The notes under the pieces: generated by a model
Told to the model about the DNA's origin: nothing
Seen by the model: the letters and a program-made list of their open reading frames with translations, nothing else
The model's database searches: none
NCBI GenBank assembly: GCA_937958145.1
Contig: CALGOE010000162.1
Coordinates: 1 to 7,816, forward strand
Source of the DNA: an uncultured Desulfobacca sp.
GTDB lineage: Bacteria > Desulfobacterota > Desulfobaccia > Desulfobaccales > Desulfobaccaceae
DNA length: 7,816 nt
Direction of reading: 5' to 3'
Part shown: positions 1 through 6,006 of the stretch, piece after piece
How positions within the stretch are numbered: the first letter of the stretch is position 1
How the letters are laid out: every line of letters starts with the position of its first letter
Made by a program: the position numbers and the translations under genes

Positions 1-696
1 GTGCGGGTGCTGACCGAAGTGAACCCCATGTTGGGCAACCGGGGGGTGCGCTGCGGCATCTCCTTCCCCGAGATTTATGACATGCAGCTCCAGGCCATCT
101 TCGAAGCCACCGCCCTGGCCCTGCGGGATAAAATCGACGCCCGTCCCGAGGTCATGATCCCCCAGGTCTGCACCAGCGTCGAATTGCAGTGGGTCAAAGA
201 ACGGGCGGAACGCATCCATGCCGAGGTGGAAAAACGCTATAATGTGAAAATACCCTATAAATACGGAACCATGATGGAAGTGGTGCGGGCCTGCCTGCGG
301 GCCTCCCGGATCGCGGAAATCGCCGAATTCTTCTCCTTCGGGACCAACGACCTGTCCCAGGCCACCTTCTCCTTCTCCCGGGAAGACGCCGAGAACAAAT
401 TCCTGCCCATTTACAATACCTTGGGCATTCTCCGGGATAATCCCTTTGAGATCCTGGATGTCCTGGGGGTGGGACGGCTGATGGAACTGGCAGTGAAGGA
501 AGGGCGGCAGACCCGGCCGAATTTGAAGATCGGCATCTGCGGCGAACACGGCGGCCAGCCTCAGGCCATTGAGTTCTGCCATCAGATCGGCTTAAACTAT
601 GTCTCCTGTTCACCCATGCGCATTCCCATCGCCCGCATGGCCGCAGCGCATGCCGTGATCAAGGAAAAAGGCAAGGCGGCCAGCAAGGCCCTGTAA
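1..696 (+). CDS. ppdK: Pyruvate, phosphate dikinase, C-terminal part (5' end outside window)
   Basis: Pyruvate phosphate dikinase interconverts pyruvate, ATP and Pi with PEP, AMP and PPi in the cytoplasm, supporting gluconeogenesis or PPi-linked glycolysis. The 231 visible residues are the C-terminal PEP/pyruvate-binding TIM barrel. Visible family motifs are EVNPMLGNRGVR (residues 6-17 of the fragment), GTMMEVVRA (89-97), FFSFGTNDLSQ (110-120), the catalytic-cysteine motif GICGEHGG (178-185, Cys180) and YVSCSPMRIPIAR (200-212). The reading frame is open from the first base; the initial GTG is an internal valine codon and the true start lies upstream. Full-length enzymes are close to 900 residues, so about a quarter is seen here. 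Compared with the plant and clostridial consensus, the Pro of MIE(I/V)PRA is Val and the Phe of SPFR(V)PIAR is Met; the catalytic residues are intact. The gene ends with TAA. Identification is very secure. Confidence 0.96.
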   Translation: MRVLTEVNPMLGNRGVRCGISFPEIYDMQLQAIFEATALALRDKIDARPEVMIPQVCTSVELQWVKERAERIHAEVEKRYNVKIPYKYGTMMEVVRACLRASRIAEIAEFFSFGTNDLSQATFSFSREDAENKFLPIYNTLGILRDNPFEILDVLGVGRLMELAVKEGRQTRPNLKIGICGEHGGQPQAIEFCHQIGLNYVSCSPMRIPIARMAAAHAVIKEKGKAASKAL

Positions 697-710
697 AAGG
701 TATGGCCCCG

Positions 711-733
711 GGGGCAGGGCGCATCCCTGCCCC
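711..733 (+). terminator. GC hairpin after ppdK, possible weak terminator
   Basis: A perfect 9-bp inverted repeat (GGGGCAGGG, 5-base loop, CCCTGCCCC) starts 14 bases after the ppdK stop. No T-run follows (the next bases are GGCGGTTTCC), so it is not a standard intrinsic terminator. It could attenuate readthrough into the next gene or protect the 3' end of the ppdK mRNA. Confidence 0.3.
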
Positions 734-774
734 GGCGGTTTCCTGCCCGCGGGATCGCCTGAAGGAGGAAGACG

Positions 775-1152
775 ATGCCCAAAAAGCCATTAACAACATT
801 AAGTGTTGATACCCACATCCGCTGCCAGCAGATTTACCCCAAGGAATCGGAGGCAGCCTATGCCGATTTAAAAACCGTCGGGGTCAGGCTCTCCCGGGAG
901 GAAGCCCTTCATCTGGCCGCCGCGCTCTTGGCCGCAGCCCAGGAATGGCAGGAGGTGGAGCTGGTGGTGCACCGTTTTGACCGCCGCCAATCAGACAAAA
1001 CCTACCTGTTAAGCGTCGTGCCGGAGCACCACGAGATCGAGGACCCGGAATTCGTCAAGCGGATCCGGCATAAGGCCCCCGCCGGCGGGGAACTGCCGCC
1101 GGAGTTGGAGGAACATCTGGAATCCCTGAAGGATCAGCCTATCTCTGATTGA
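775..1152 (+). CDS. Conserved-looking hypothetical protein, 125 aa
   Basis: I do not recognise the family. The reading frame is convincing: ATG is preceded by a full AAGGAGG Shine-Dalgarno (762-768) at 6 bases' distance, and the gene ends just before a strong terminator. The protein is small, soluble and charged, with no signal peptide or membrane segment. Residues about 38-60 (LSREEALHLAAALLAAAQEW) should form an amphipathic Ala/Leu-rich helix. Next comes a probable beta segment, VELVVHRFDRR (61-71), then KTYLLSVVPE (75-84), and finally an acidic, helix-prone C-terminus with many Glu residues (105-125). It lies 78 bases after ppdK on the same strand and may be cotranscribed with it, but nothing in the sequence shows a functional tie to PPDK. 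Residues 61-84 resemble a beta-hairpin of a small binding domain; that is only a structural guess. Confidence 0.82.
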   Translation: MPKKPLTTLSVDTHIRCQQIYPKESEAAYADLKTVGVRLSREEALHLAAALLAAAQEWQEVELVVHRFDRRQSDKTYLLSVVPEHHEIEDPEFVKRIRHKAPAGGELPPELEEHLESLKDQPISD

Positions 1153-1194
1153 TGCACCCCTCGCTGACGGTGGCGCCGCCAGCAAGATTGGGCA

Positions 1195-1234
1195 AACCAA
1201 AGGCCCGACCTCCTGTAAGGTCGGGCCTTTGGTT
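1195..1234. terminator. Bidirectional intrinsic terminator between convergent genes
   Basis: A perfect 17-bp inverted repeat (AACCAAAGGCCCGACCT, 6-base loop CCTGTA, then the exact reverse complement) lies between the plus-strand gene ending at 1152 and the minus-strand FecR gene ending at 1271. The GC core is flanked by A-rich and T-rich arm ends, so each strand reads a short T-containing tail. The downstream T-runs are short (TTTGGTTAT on plus, TTTGGTTTG on minus). Position and symmetry make a shared terminator the natural reading. Confidence 0.85.
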
Positions 1235-1270
1235 ATCATGCACTATCCACACCATATCAATAATTGGCGA

Positions 1271-2125
1271 TCATTCCGGTCCCGGTGTCGGCTGCGGACT
1301 GGGCCCTGGTGGTTGTGGTGGACCGCTCTTCCCGCCCTGTCCGCCAAAATGTAACGTCGGCAGCGGTGGCTGGGTCACCGGCGGCAAAGTGACGCCCTCA
1401 CCCTGCCCCGGACCGGTCATCGTCGCCGTTTCCGGCGGTGCTCCCGGTGACAGCAGATTTTTCGGGGTAAAATCATAGGTCAAACGGAATTGTTGCAGCA
1501 GGCTGTCCAACAGTTCCGGGGTAATGGGGTTGATCTGAAAGGGTTTTTTCTTATCGGCAATGATAAATTGCATGGGCGGCAAGTCCATGGTCTGGCCGGT
1601 AAATTTATTCTTGACCGACAGAGGGTTCTCCGACTCCAGCAGGTAGACTTTATGCTGTGAACCGGTTTCCAGAATGCCGTCGGTGCCGCGAACGCCCACC
1701 GAGAGCACTTCCGATTCGATGGTCATGGCCGGTTGCGGCGCGCCGGAAATTCTCTGGACGATAAAACGGATTTTCCCCTCAATGGTTTTCAACACCCCGG
1801 TCCGCTCCTGGGTGCGGCTGTTGAAGAGAAATTGGCTGATTTCCAGCGTGGTTTTTTCCCCCAGCACCGTCACGCTTTCATCCTGAAACAGCAGCTTGGC
1901 CCGGGATTTTTCCAGGGTGCGGACCGTATCGCCCACCCGCAGTTTATCCCGCACCTGGGCCGGCCGGTAGGAAGCATTGGCCGTTTTCACTTCGGCCTGA
2001 CCGGTAATGGCAATGAGTTCGGCCACTTCTTTTGCCTCCTGGGCCCAGACCGTTCCTGCACTCACAACCCAGAGCAGCATGAAAAACCCTGCCAAAAGTA
2101 TCATCACACCTTGTTTCTTGGGCAT
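1271..2125 (-). CDS. Exported FecR-domain protein with Pro/Gly-rich C-terminal tail
   Basis: This 284-residue protein has an N-terminal signal peptide: basic MPKK, hydrophobic core about residues 8-24, probable cleavage after VWA at 28. There is no lipobox cysteine, so the mature protein should be released to the periplasm or beyond. Residues about 35-165 carry a FecR domain: GDTVRT (65-70), an AKLLFQDESVTVLGEKTTLEI stretch (76-96), GKIRFIVQR (117-125) and the hallmark SVGVRGTDG (142-150). From about residue 226 the chain is a low-complexity tail rich in Pro and Gly, ending PSPQPTPGPE. Classical FecR proteins are inner-membrane regulators of a sigma factor; here no sigma factor is nearby and the N-terminus looks cleavable, so a sigma-regulatory role is unlikely. 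The ATG has an AAAGGA ribosome site (2133-2138). It lies 27 bases after the TPR-barrel gene, so the two are almost certainly one operon. Its exact role is unknown. Confidence 0.9.
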   Translation of the reverse strand: MPKKQGVMILLAGFFMLLWVVSAGTVWAQEAKEVAELIAITGQAEVKTANASYRPAQVRDKLRVGDTVRTLEKSRAKLLFQDESVTVLGEKTTLEISQFLFNSRTQERTGVLKTIEGKIRFIVQRISGAPQPAMTIESEVLSVGVRGTDGILETGSQHKVYLLESENPLSVKNKFTGQTMDLPPMQFIIADKKKPFQINPITPELLDSLLQQFRLTYDFTPKNLLSPGAPPETATMTGPGQGEGVTLPPVTQPPLPTLHFGGQGGKSGPPQPPGPSPQPTPGPE

Positions 2126-2152
2126 GGCTTGGTCCTTTTGTCTCCGTCCGGC

Positions 2153-3583
2153 TTAATAGCGGGCATAGAGCAAGAGCTGATAAATATTGCGGTCATACGT
2201 AAAATCGGGGATATTTGACCGCTGGCTGACGTGGGTATAACCGGCGATGACGTCCAGATAGCTGGTCAGCGCCCGCCGGAGCTGGACGCTCACCTGGTAA
2301 TAATTCTGATGTTGCCGTACACCGGCAAAGGTATCGGTATTATCAAAATTATAGCGGCTGTATTGAAAAAAGGCCCAAAAATTCAACTGATAGGGCAGAT
2401 TGACCGTGCCGTCGGTGAGGAACGAGAAGCTTTTATTGTCCCAGTTGACGCCGTCGGTCAGTTCCCGGGCGAACAGCCCGCCCAACCGCCAGGCAGCCTT
2501 GTTGCCAAAGAAAAAGGTCTGAAACAGCCCCACTTCATTGACATAACCGCTGCGATTGTAGACCGGCACCACACGATACCGGAAGCTGCGGTTTTGAAAC
2601 TGGTAGGTCAGGTCCAGATTCAACAGGTCGCTGTGCTGCCAACTGGCCGTCAGACCGGCGCTGTTGGTAAAAGAATAGCGCTCCAAAGCCTTAAGGGCCA
2701 CATCAATGCCGTACCAGGGGCGCAGGGCGAACTCCCCGTGGCGATACTTGGCAAAGAGTTCGGCCCGGTTGGTCAGGAAGTTAAAGTTATCAATAGTAAA
2801 ATTATTGCCGCTGTAAAAAGAGTAATCCAGCCCCGCCTCCCACTGGTCCTGGAGAATGGGCCGGTAGCCGGCCTCCAAGACAATGGGAACCCGCCACGAG
2901 CCCTTGCTGCCGGGATAACGGCCGGAAAAGGGCAGATTGATCTGGTCGGGAAGGATCTTGAAATTATCGTCGTATTCAATGCCGGTGGAGAATCCCACAT
3001 AAAAGGGCTTTTCCGGACTGTAGCGCTGGGTTCGGGTCAACCGGCGCTGATAGTTTTGGAACGGCCCCTGATACTCCGGCCCCAGGGCCACGGCCTGCTG
3101 GAAACGCCGCCGGGCCTCGTCCGGGAGCTGTCGTTGCGATGCAATGAGACTGAGGTAATAGAGCACCAAGGGATCGTGGGGATTGAGGGCATGCGCCTCT
3201 TTCAGCAGGCGTTCCGCCTTTTGCAACTTGCCCAGATAAAAGGCGGTGACGCCCAGATACAGTTTGCCCCGGGGAACGGCGGGGTCAAGGCGCACGGCTT
3301 CGGCAAACTCAATTTCCGCCTCTCTGTACCCCTGGGTAACAAAGTAACTCAACCCCAACAACACCCGGATTTCCGGATTCGTGGGATCAAGGTCGGCGGC
3401 CTGCCGCAGATCTCTCTGGGCCCCGAGGTAATCGCCATCCAGATACAGTTTGTTCCCTCGGGCCAGGAGTAGTTCCGACTGTTCGGAGGCCGGGGCCCCG
3501 GTCACCCAGACACCCACCAAAAGGATCCCGGCCAGCAGGAAAGCCACCCGCTGCAAAACCGGCAACATGTGCATCCTTTTCAT
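2153..3583 (-). CDS. TPR protein with C-terminal outer-membrane beta-barrel
   Basis: The 476-residue product begins with a signal peptide (KR-rich start, hydrophobic 12-29, probable cleavage after GAPAS near 33). Residues about 37-170 form roughly four TPR units, seen in the repeated small/large pattern and the helix ends DLDPTNP (65-71), RLDPAVP (98-104), ALNPHDP (132-138) and ALGPEYQ (166-172). From about 193 to the end, the sequence alternates aromatic and polar residues, with many Tyr, Phe, Trp and Asn turns, beginning FYVGFSTGIEYDDNF (194-208) and ending in the aromatic LLLYARY. This is typical of an outer-membrane barrel. The layout of periplasmic TPRs plus barrel and the overall size resemble Slam-type translocators and related uncharacterised proteins; I cannot show homology from sequence alone. 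The start is fixed by GGAAAGGAG (3588-3596) just upstream. It is the first gene of an operon with the FecR-domain gene, suggesting that the two act together at the cell envelope. Confidence 0.88.
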   Translation of the reverse strand: MKRMHMLPVLQRVAFLLAGILLVGVWVTGAPASEQSELLLARGNKLYLDGDYLGAQRDLRQAADLDPTNPEIRVLLGLSYFVTQGYREAEIEFAEAVRLDPAVPRGKLYLGVTAFYLGKLQKAERLLKEAHALNPHDPLVLYYLSLIASQRQLPDEARRRFQQAVALGPEYQGPFQNYQRRLTRTQRYSPEKPFYVGFSTGIEYDDNFKILPDQINLPFSGRYPGSKGSWRVPIVLEAGYRPILQDQWEAGLDYSFYSGNNFTIDNFNFLTNRAELFAKYRHGEFALRPWYGIDVALKALERYSFTNSAGLTASWQHSDLLNLDLTYQFQNRSFRYRVVPVYNRSGYVNEVGLFQTFFFGNKAAWRLGGLFARELTDGVNWDNKSFSFLTDGTVNLPYQLNFWAFFQYSRYNFDNTDTFAGVRQHQNYYQVSVQLRRALTSYLDVIAGYTHVSQRSNIPDFTYDRNIYQLLLYARY

Positions 3584-3971
3584 AAAACTCCTTTCCAGAC
3601 AATCGTCCCGTGGGCGGCCTTGTCAGCAGGAGACGAGGAAGGCAAGGGGGCCGATGCCAAGATAAAGGCAAAATCGGGTCACACCGGTGAGCACCGCCCC
3701 AAACAATAAATGGCAAATTAATAAAGCTCTTAGCACACCTGCGGAAGTCTTGTCAACTTTATTTGGCCGCGCCGAGATTTCCCTCTCCCTTTTAGGGCTT
3801 TTTTCTCAATTTTCCATGGACAAAATGAAAAATTCATTGAAGGTAATACAAATCTGGATAGTTGCCATTACGCCGCCAAACAATGAAAACATTTCCATTG
3901 AACACAACTGTTTTGGGGTCAAGGGCGGGGGGAGGATGGTTTACCCCTTGGAAGCACTCTTTACCGGGCGG
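3584..3971. other. AT-rich intergenic region without a convincing gene
   Basis: This 388-base stretch separates the FkbM methyltransferase stop from the TPR-barrel start, both on the minus strand. It is visibly more AT-rich than its flanks, especially 3700-3900. A 98-codon plus-strand frame starting with GTG at 3687 lacks a ribosome site and family features and runs into the methyltransferase end, so I do not call it. No strong hairpin with a T-run is seen after the methyltransferase gene on the minus strand. The most likely content is the promoter and 5' leader of the TPR-barrel/FecR operon. Confidence 0.7.
3727..3756 (-). promoter_or_regulatory. Candidate sigma-70 promoter for the TPR-barrel/FecR operon
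   Basis: On the minus strand a perfect -35 hexamer TTGACA (3751-3756) is followed after 18 bases by TAAGAG (3727-3732), a poor -10 matching three of six consensus positions. It would place the transcription start near 3720 and give a leader of about 135 bases before the ATG at 3583. The perfect -35 in an AT-rich gap upstream of an operon is suggestive; the weak -10 implies either activator dependence or a chance match. Confidence 0.33.
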
Positions 3972-4877
3972 TCAGGCTGCTAATCCTAAATCCGACAGGA
4001 CCTGGCGGTGCCGGGGCTGATCAGGCTGGAACCAGAAGATATTGCGTCCTTTGGCCTGAGACAGAACAGACGCCCGATGCCAGCGGCCTTTATGAAGATA
4101 GGCCCCCTGGTAGCCCAGCGGCGCCAGGAAATCGGCAATATCCTGTTTGCTGACGCCGGCCGGCCCCAGGGTTTTGTCCTCCATTTCCAGCAAAAGCAGG
4201 GGGGCATGATCCCGCAGCAGGGTGGCGGCCCCGCGCAGCACGGCCAACTCTGCCCCTTCCACGTCAACCTTTAAAAAGTGTGGCGGGGGGTAAGGGTTCT
4301 GCTGCCAAAAGATATCCAGGGGGATGGTCCGGACCTCCTCCCAGTCACGGCGTTCACCGCCCTGAAAGAGGTTGGCCCCGGTATCAGCCTGATCTTTGGC
4401 CAGATATAACCTGGCTGAGCCGACCTGATCCGAGGCGGCCAAAGGCACGGCCACTACCTGACCGAAATTATTTATGGCGATATTCTCCTGCAGCTCCTGG
4501 AAAGCCCGCGGTCCTGGCTCGAAAGCCACGACGCAACCCTGGGGACCGACCACGGTGGCGGCCAAAAGGGCAAAATAGCCGATATTGGCGCCCACGTCCC
4601 AAAAGCTGTCCCCCGACTTGAGGGCCGTCTGGATGAGGCGGGCCTCATAGCGTTCATGATACTCCTGGAAAAAGTAGATCTTCCGTTGTTCCGGATCGGC
4701 GAGGTCGCAGCGCAGGCAAAAACCAGGATCAAGGTGAGCCGTCGCCAACCGACTCGAGGGCAGGAGGACTTCCTGCCAGGCGTTATAGAGCCGGACCTTG
4801 CCGTCACGCCAGGGAAAACGGTGCAGATACCAGCGGAAGAGGGCTCGCCCGGTTTGTTTCCAGATTGGTTCAGACAT
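3972..4877 (-). CDS. FkbM-family SAM-dependent methyltransferase
   Basis: FkbM-family enzymes transfer a methyl group from S-adenosylmethionine, usually to a hydroxyl of a sugar or polyketide. The 301-residue protein shows the Rossmann SAM site: motif I FWDVGANIGYFALLAA (92-107), the acidic ribose-binding residue in VVAFEPGPRAF (116-126, Glu120), ENIAINN (131-137), and the FkbM signature FLKVDVEGAELAVLRGA (201-217). There are no membrane segments, so it should act in the cytoplasm. I chose the ATG at 4877, which overlaps the preceding glycosyltransferase stop by 8 bases (ATGTCTGA). A GTG at 4934 would extend the protein by 19 residues but give a 65-base overlap. No strong Shine-Dalgarno precedes the ATG (only a purine-rich AGAAGAA), which fits translational coupling. 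It is the last gene of the glycan block, so it probably methylates a sugar in that glycan. The acceptor cannot be read from sequence. Confidence 0.93.
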   Translation of the reverse strand: MSEPIWKQTGRALFRWYLHRFPWRDGKVRLYNAWQEVLLPSSRLATAHLDPGFCLRCDLADPEQRKIYFFQEYHERYEARLIQTALKSGDSFWDVGANIGYFALLAATVVGPQGCVVAFEPGPRAFQELQENIAINNFGQVVAVPLAASDQVGSARLYLAKDQADTGANLFQGGERRDWEEVRTIPLDIFWQQNPYPPPHFLKVDVEGAELAVLRGAATLLRDHAPLLLLEMEDKTLGPAGVSKQDIADFLAPLGYQGAYLHKGRWHRASVLSQAKGRNIFWFQPDQPRHRQVLSDLGLAA

Positions 4878-6006
4878 TTCTTCTGTCCCGCGGCGCAAGA
4901 AAGTTGGGTTCCCACCACTCTTGCAGGAGGCCACAGACCTCCTCGGTCTGGATGGCCTCCAGGCAGACGGGGCGGGGACATTTTCTGGTTACGCAGGGGT
5001 CGCGGGGGCAGGCTTCCGCCTTGAAAATGGCCCGGCCCCAGGGCACCTGATAAGGACCGACGCGTTCCGGGGCATCGGCCCCGAACAGACCGAGGCTGGG
5101 CACCTTTAGGGCCAGACCCAGGTGGAAGGGGCCGCTGTCGTTGCCCACCAACAGATGACAATGGCTGAGCAGACCGGCTGCCGTCAGGAGATCAAAGTTG
5201 CCGGCGGTGACCAGCGCCGGCGCCCCTGCCATTTGAGCCACTTCTTCTCCCAGGGACCGCTCCCGGCTTGTGCCAAGAATAAGGAACTGGGCGTCGTAGG
5301 CGCGGACCAGCCACCGGGCCAATTCCCCGAAGCGCTGGGCCGGCCAGCGTTTATAAGCATCGGAGCCGCCGGGATGGAGGGCGATGAGCACCTGCGGCAG
5401 CCCTCCACAATGTTCAACCAAAAGCCCTGCGGCCCGCTCTCGAACCTCAGCCGGCAGAAAAACGGCCATCTGTTTCTCCTGCACCTCCACCCCCAACCGC
5501 CGGACAAAATTCAGCCGGCGCTCGATGGCATGTTCAGCCAGACTATGCCGCGGCACTGCCCACGAATAGGCAAAATGCAAAGGGCTGTGGGCCGAGCCGA
5601 GGATAAACGGCGCCCCTGTGGAATGGGCCAGGAGGGTGGCCTCGGGGTCATTGCCGTGCAGGATGATGACCACATCATACTTCTGCGCCTGTAACGCTCG
5701 GGCCAGGCGCCACCAGCCCAGCAGCCCGGCCGGATAGGCCCAACACCGGTGCAGGCAGGGGTCAGCGGCCACCAGGGACAGCAACCCAGGCTGGACCAGG
5801 ATATCGATCTGCCAGTCCGGAAAATGCTCGGCCAGCCCCCGGATGGCGGGGGTGGAAAAAAGGAGGTCGCCCAAGGCCGTTGAGTTGATTAATAAAACCC
5901 GCTGCCCCGCCTCGGGCCGCCATTGGCTCCAGGCGCGCACCGGCTGCCGGCCCTGGCGCCACCGCAGCCAGCGTGTGGCCAATTGCAGGCGCAGGTTACG
6001 GGACAT
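4870..6006 (-). CDS. Glycosyltransferase family 9 (heptosyltransferase-like)
   Basis: GT9 enzymes transfer ADP-heptose or related sugars onto lipid A-core or other surface glycans at the cytoplasmic face of the inner membrane. In the 378-residue protein the N-terminal acceptor domain shows INSTALGDLLFSTPAIRGL (40-58), where the Asp of LGD corresponds to the proposed catalytic base of WaaC. The C-terminal donor domain shows HPGGSDAYKRWP (211-222) and VGNDSGPFHLGLAL (287-300). A further feature is four cysteines at strict five-residue steps (333, 338, 343, 348), CPRDPCVTRKCPRPVC. The start is ATG 6006, set by an AGAGG ribosome site at 6013-6017 six bases upstream; a TTG two codons earlier would sit against that site. 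The start overlaps the GT4 gene's stop by 11 bases and the 3' end overlaps the FkbM gene by 8. Whether heptose is truly the donor is uncertain, because GT9 members vary. Confidence 0.93.
   Translation of the reverse strand: MSRNLRLQLATRWLRWRQGRQPVRAWSQWRPEAGQRVLLINSTALGDLLFSTPAIRGLAEHFPDWQIDILVQPGLLSLVAADPCLHRCWAYPAGLLGWWRLARALQAQKYDVVIILHGNDPEATLLAHSTGAPFILGSAHSPLHFAYSWAVPRHSLAEHAIERRLNFVRRLGVEVQEKQMAVFLPAEVRERAAGLLVEHCGGLPQVLIALHPGGSDAYKRWPAQRFGELARWLVRAYDAQFLILGTSRERSLGEEVAQMAGAPALVTAGNFDLLTAAGLLSHCHLLVGNDSGPFHLGLALKVPSLGLFGADAPERVGPYQVPWGRAIFKAEACPRDPCVTRKCPRPVCLEAIQTEEVCGLLQEWWEPNFLAPRDRRNV

Noticed and set aside
1149..1478. A plus-strand frame beginning at the stop of the 125-aa gene
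   Set aside because: It runs straight through the terminator hairpin and is the antisense shadow of the FecR Pro/Gly-coding tail, which explains its Gly/Pro richness.
2231..3472. A 413-codon plus-strand open frame antisense to the TPR-barrel gene
   Set aside because: It mirrors the codon pattern of the real minus-strand gene, has no ribosome site, and its product shows no domain motifs. The minus-strand frame has signal peptide, TPRs and barrel.
3863..3878. A sigma-54-like pattern TGGCGGCGTAATGGCA on the minus strand
   Set aside because: GG and GC have the right spacing, but the -12 element reads TGGC instead of TTGC, it is about 280 bases from the start codon, and no enhancer site was recognised.
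3908..3957. Possible terminator hairpin behind the FkbM gene
   Set aside because: Only a 6-bp pairing (CAAGGG with CCCTTG) around a long loop and no T-run; too weak to call.
3687..3983. A 98-codon plus-strand frame in the AT-rich gap
   Set aside because: GTG start without Shine-Dalgarno, no recognisable features, and it runs 12 bases into the antisense end of the FkbM gene.
4878..4934. The GTG at 4934 as start of the FkbM methyltransferase
   Set aside because: It would add 19 residues without family support and overlap the GT9 gene by 65 bases; the ATG at 4877 gives a normal 8-base coupling overlap.
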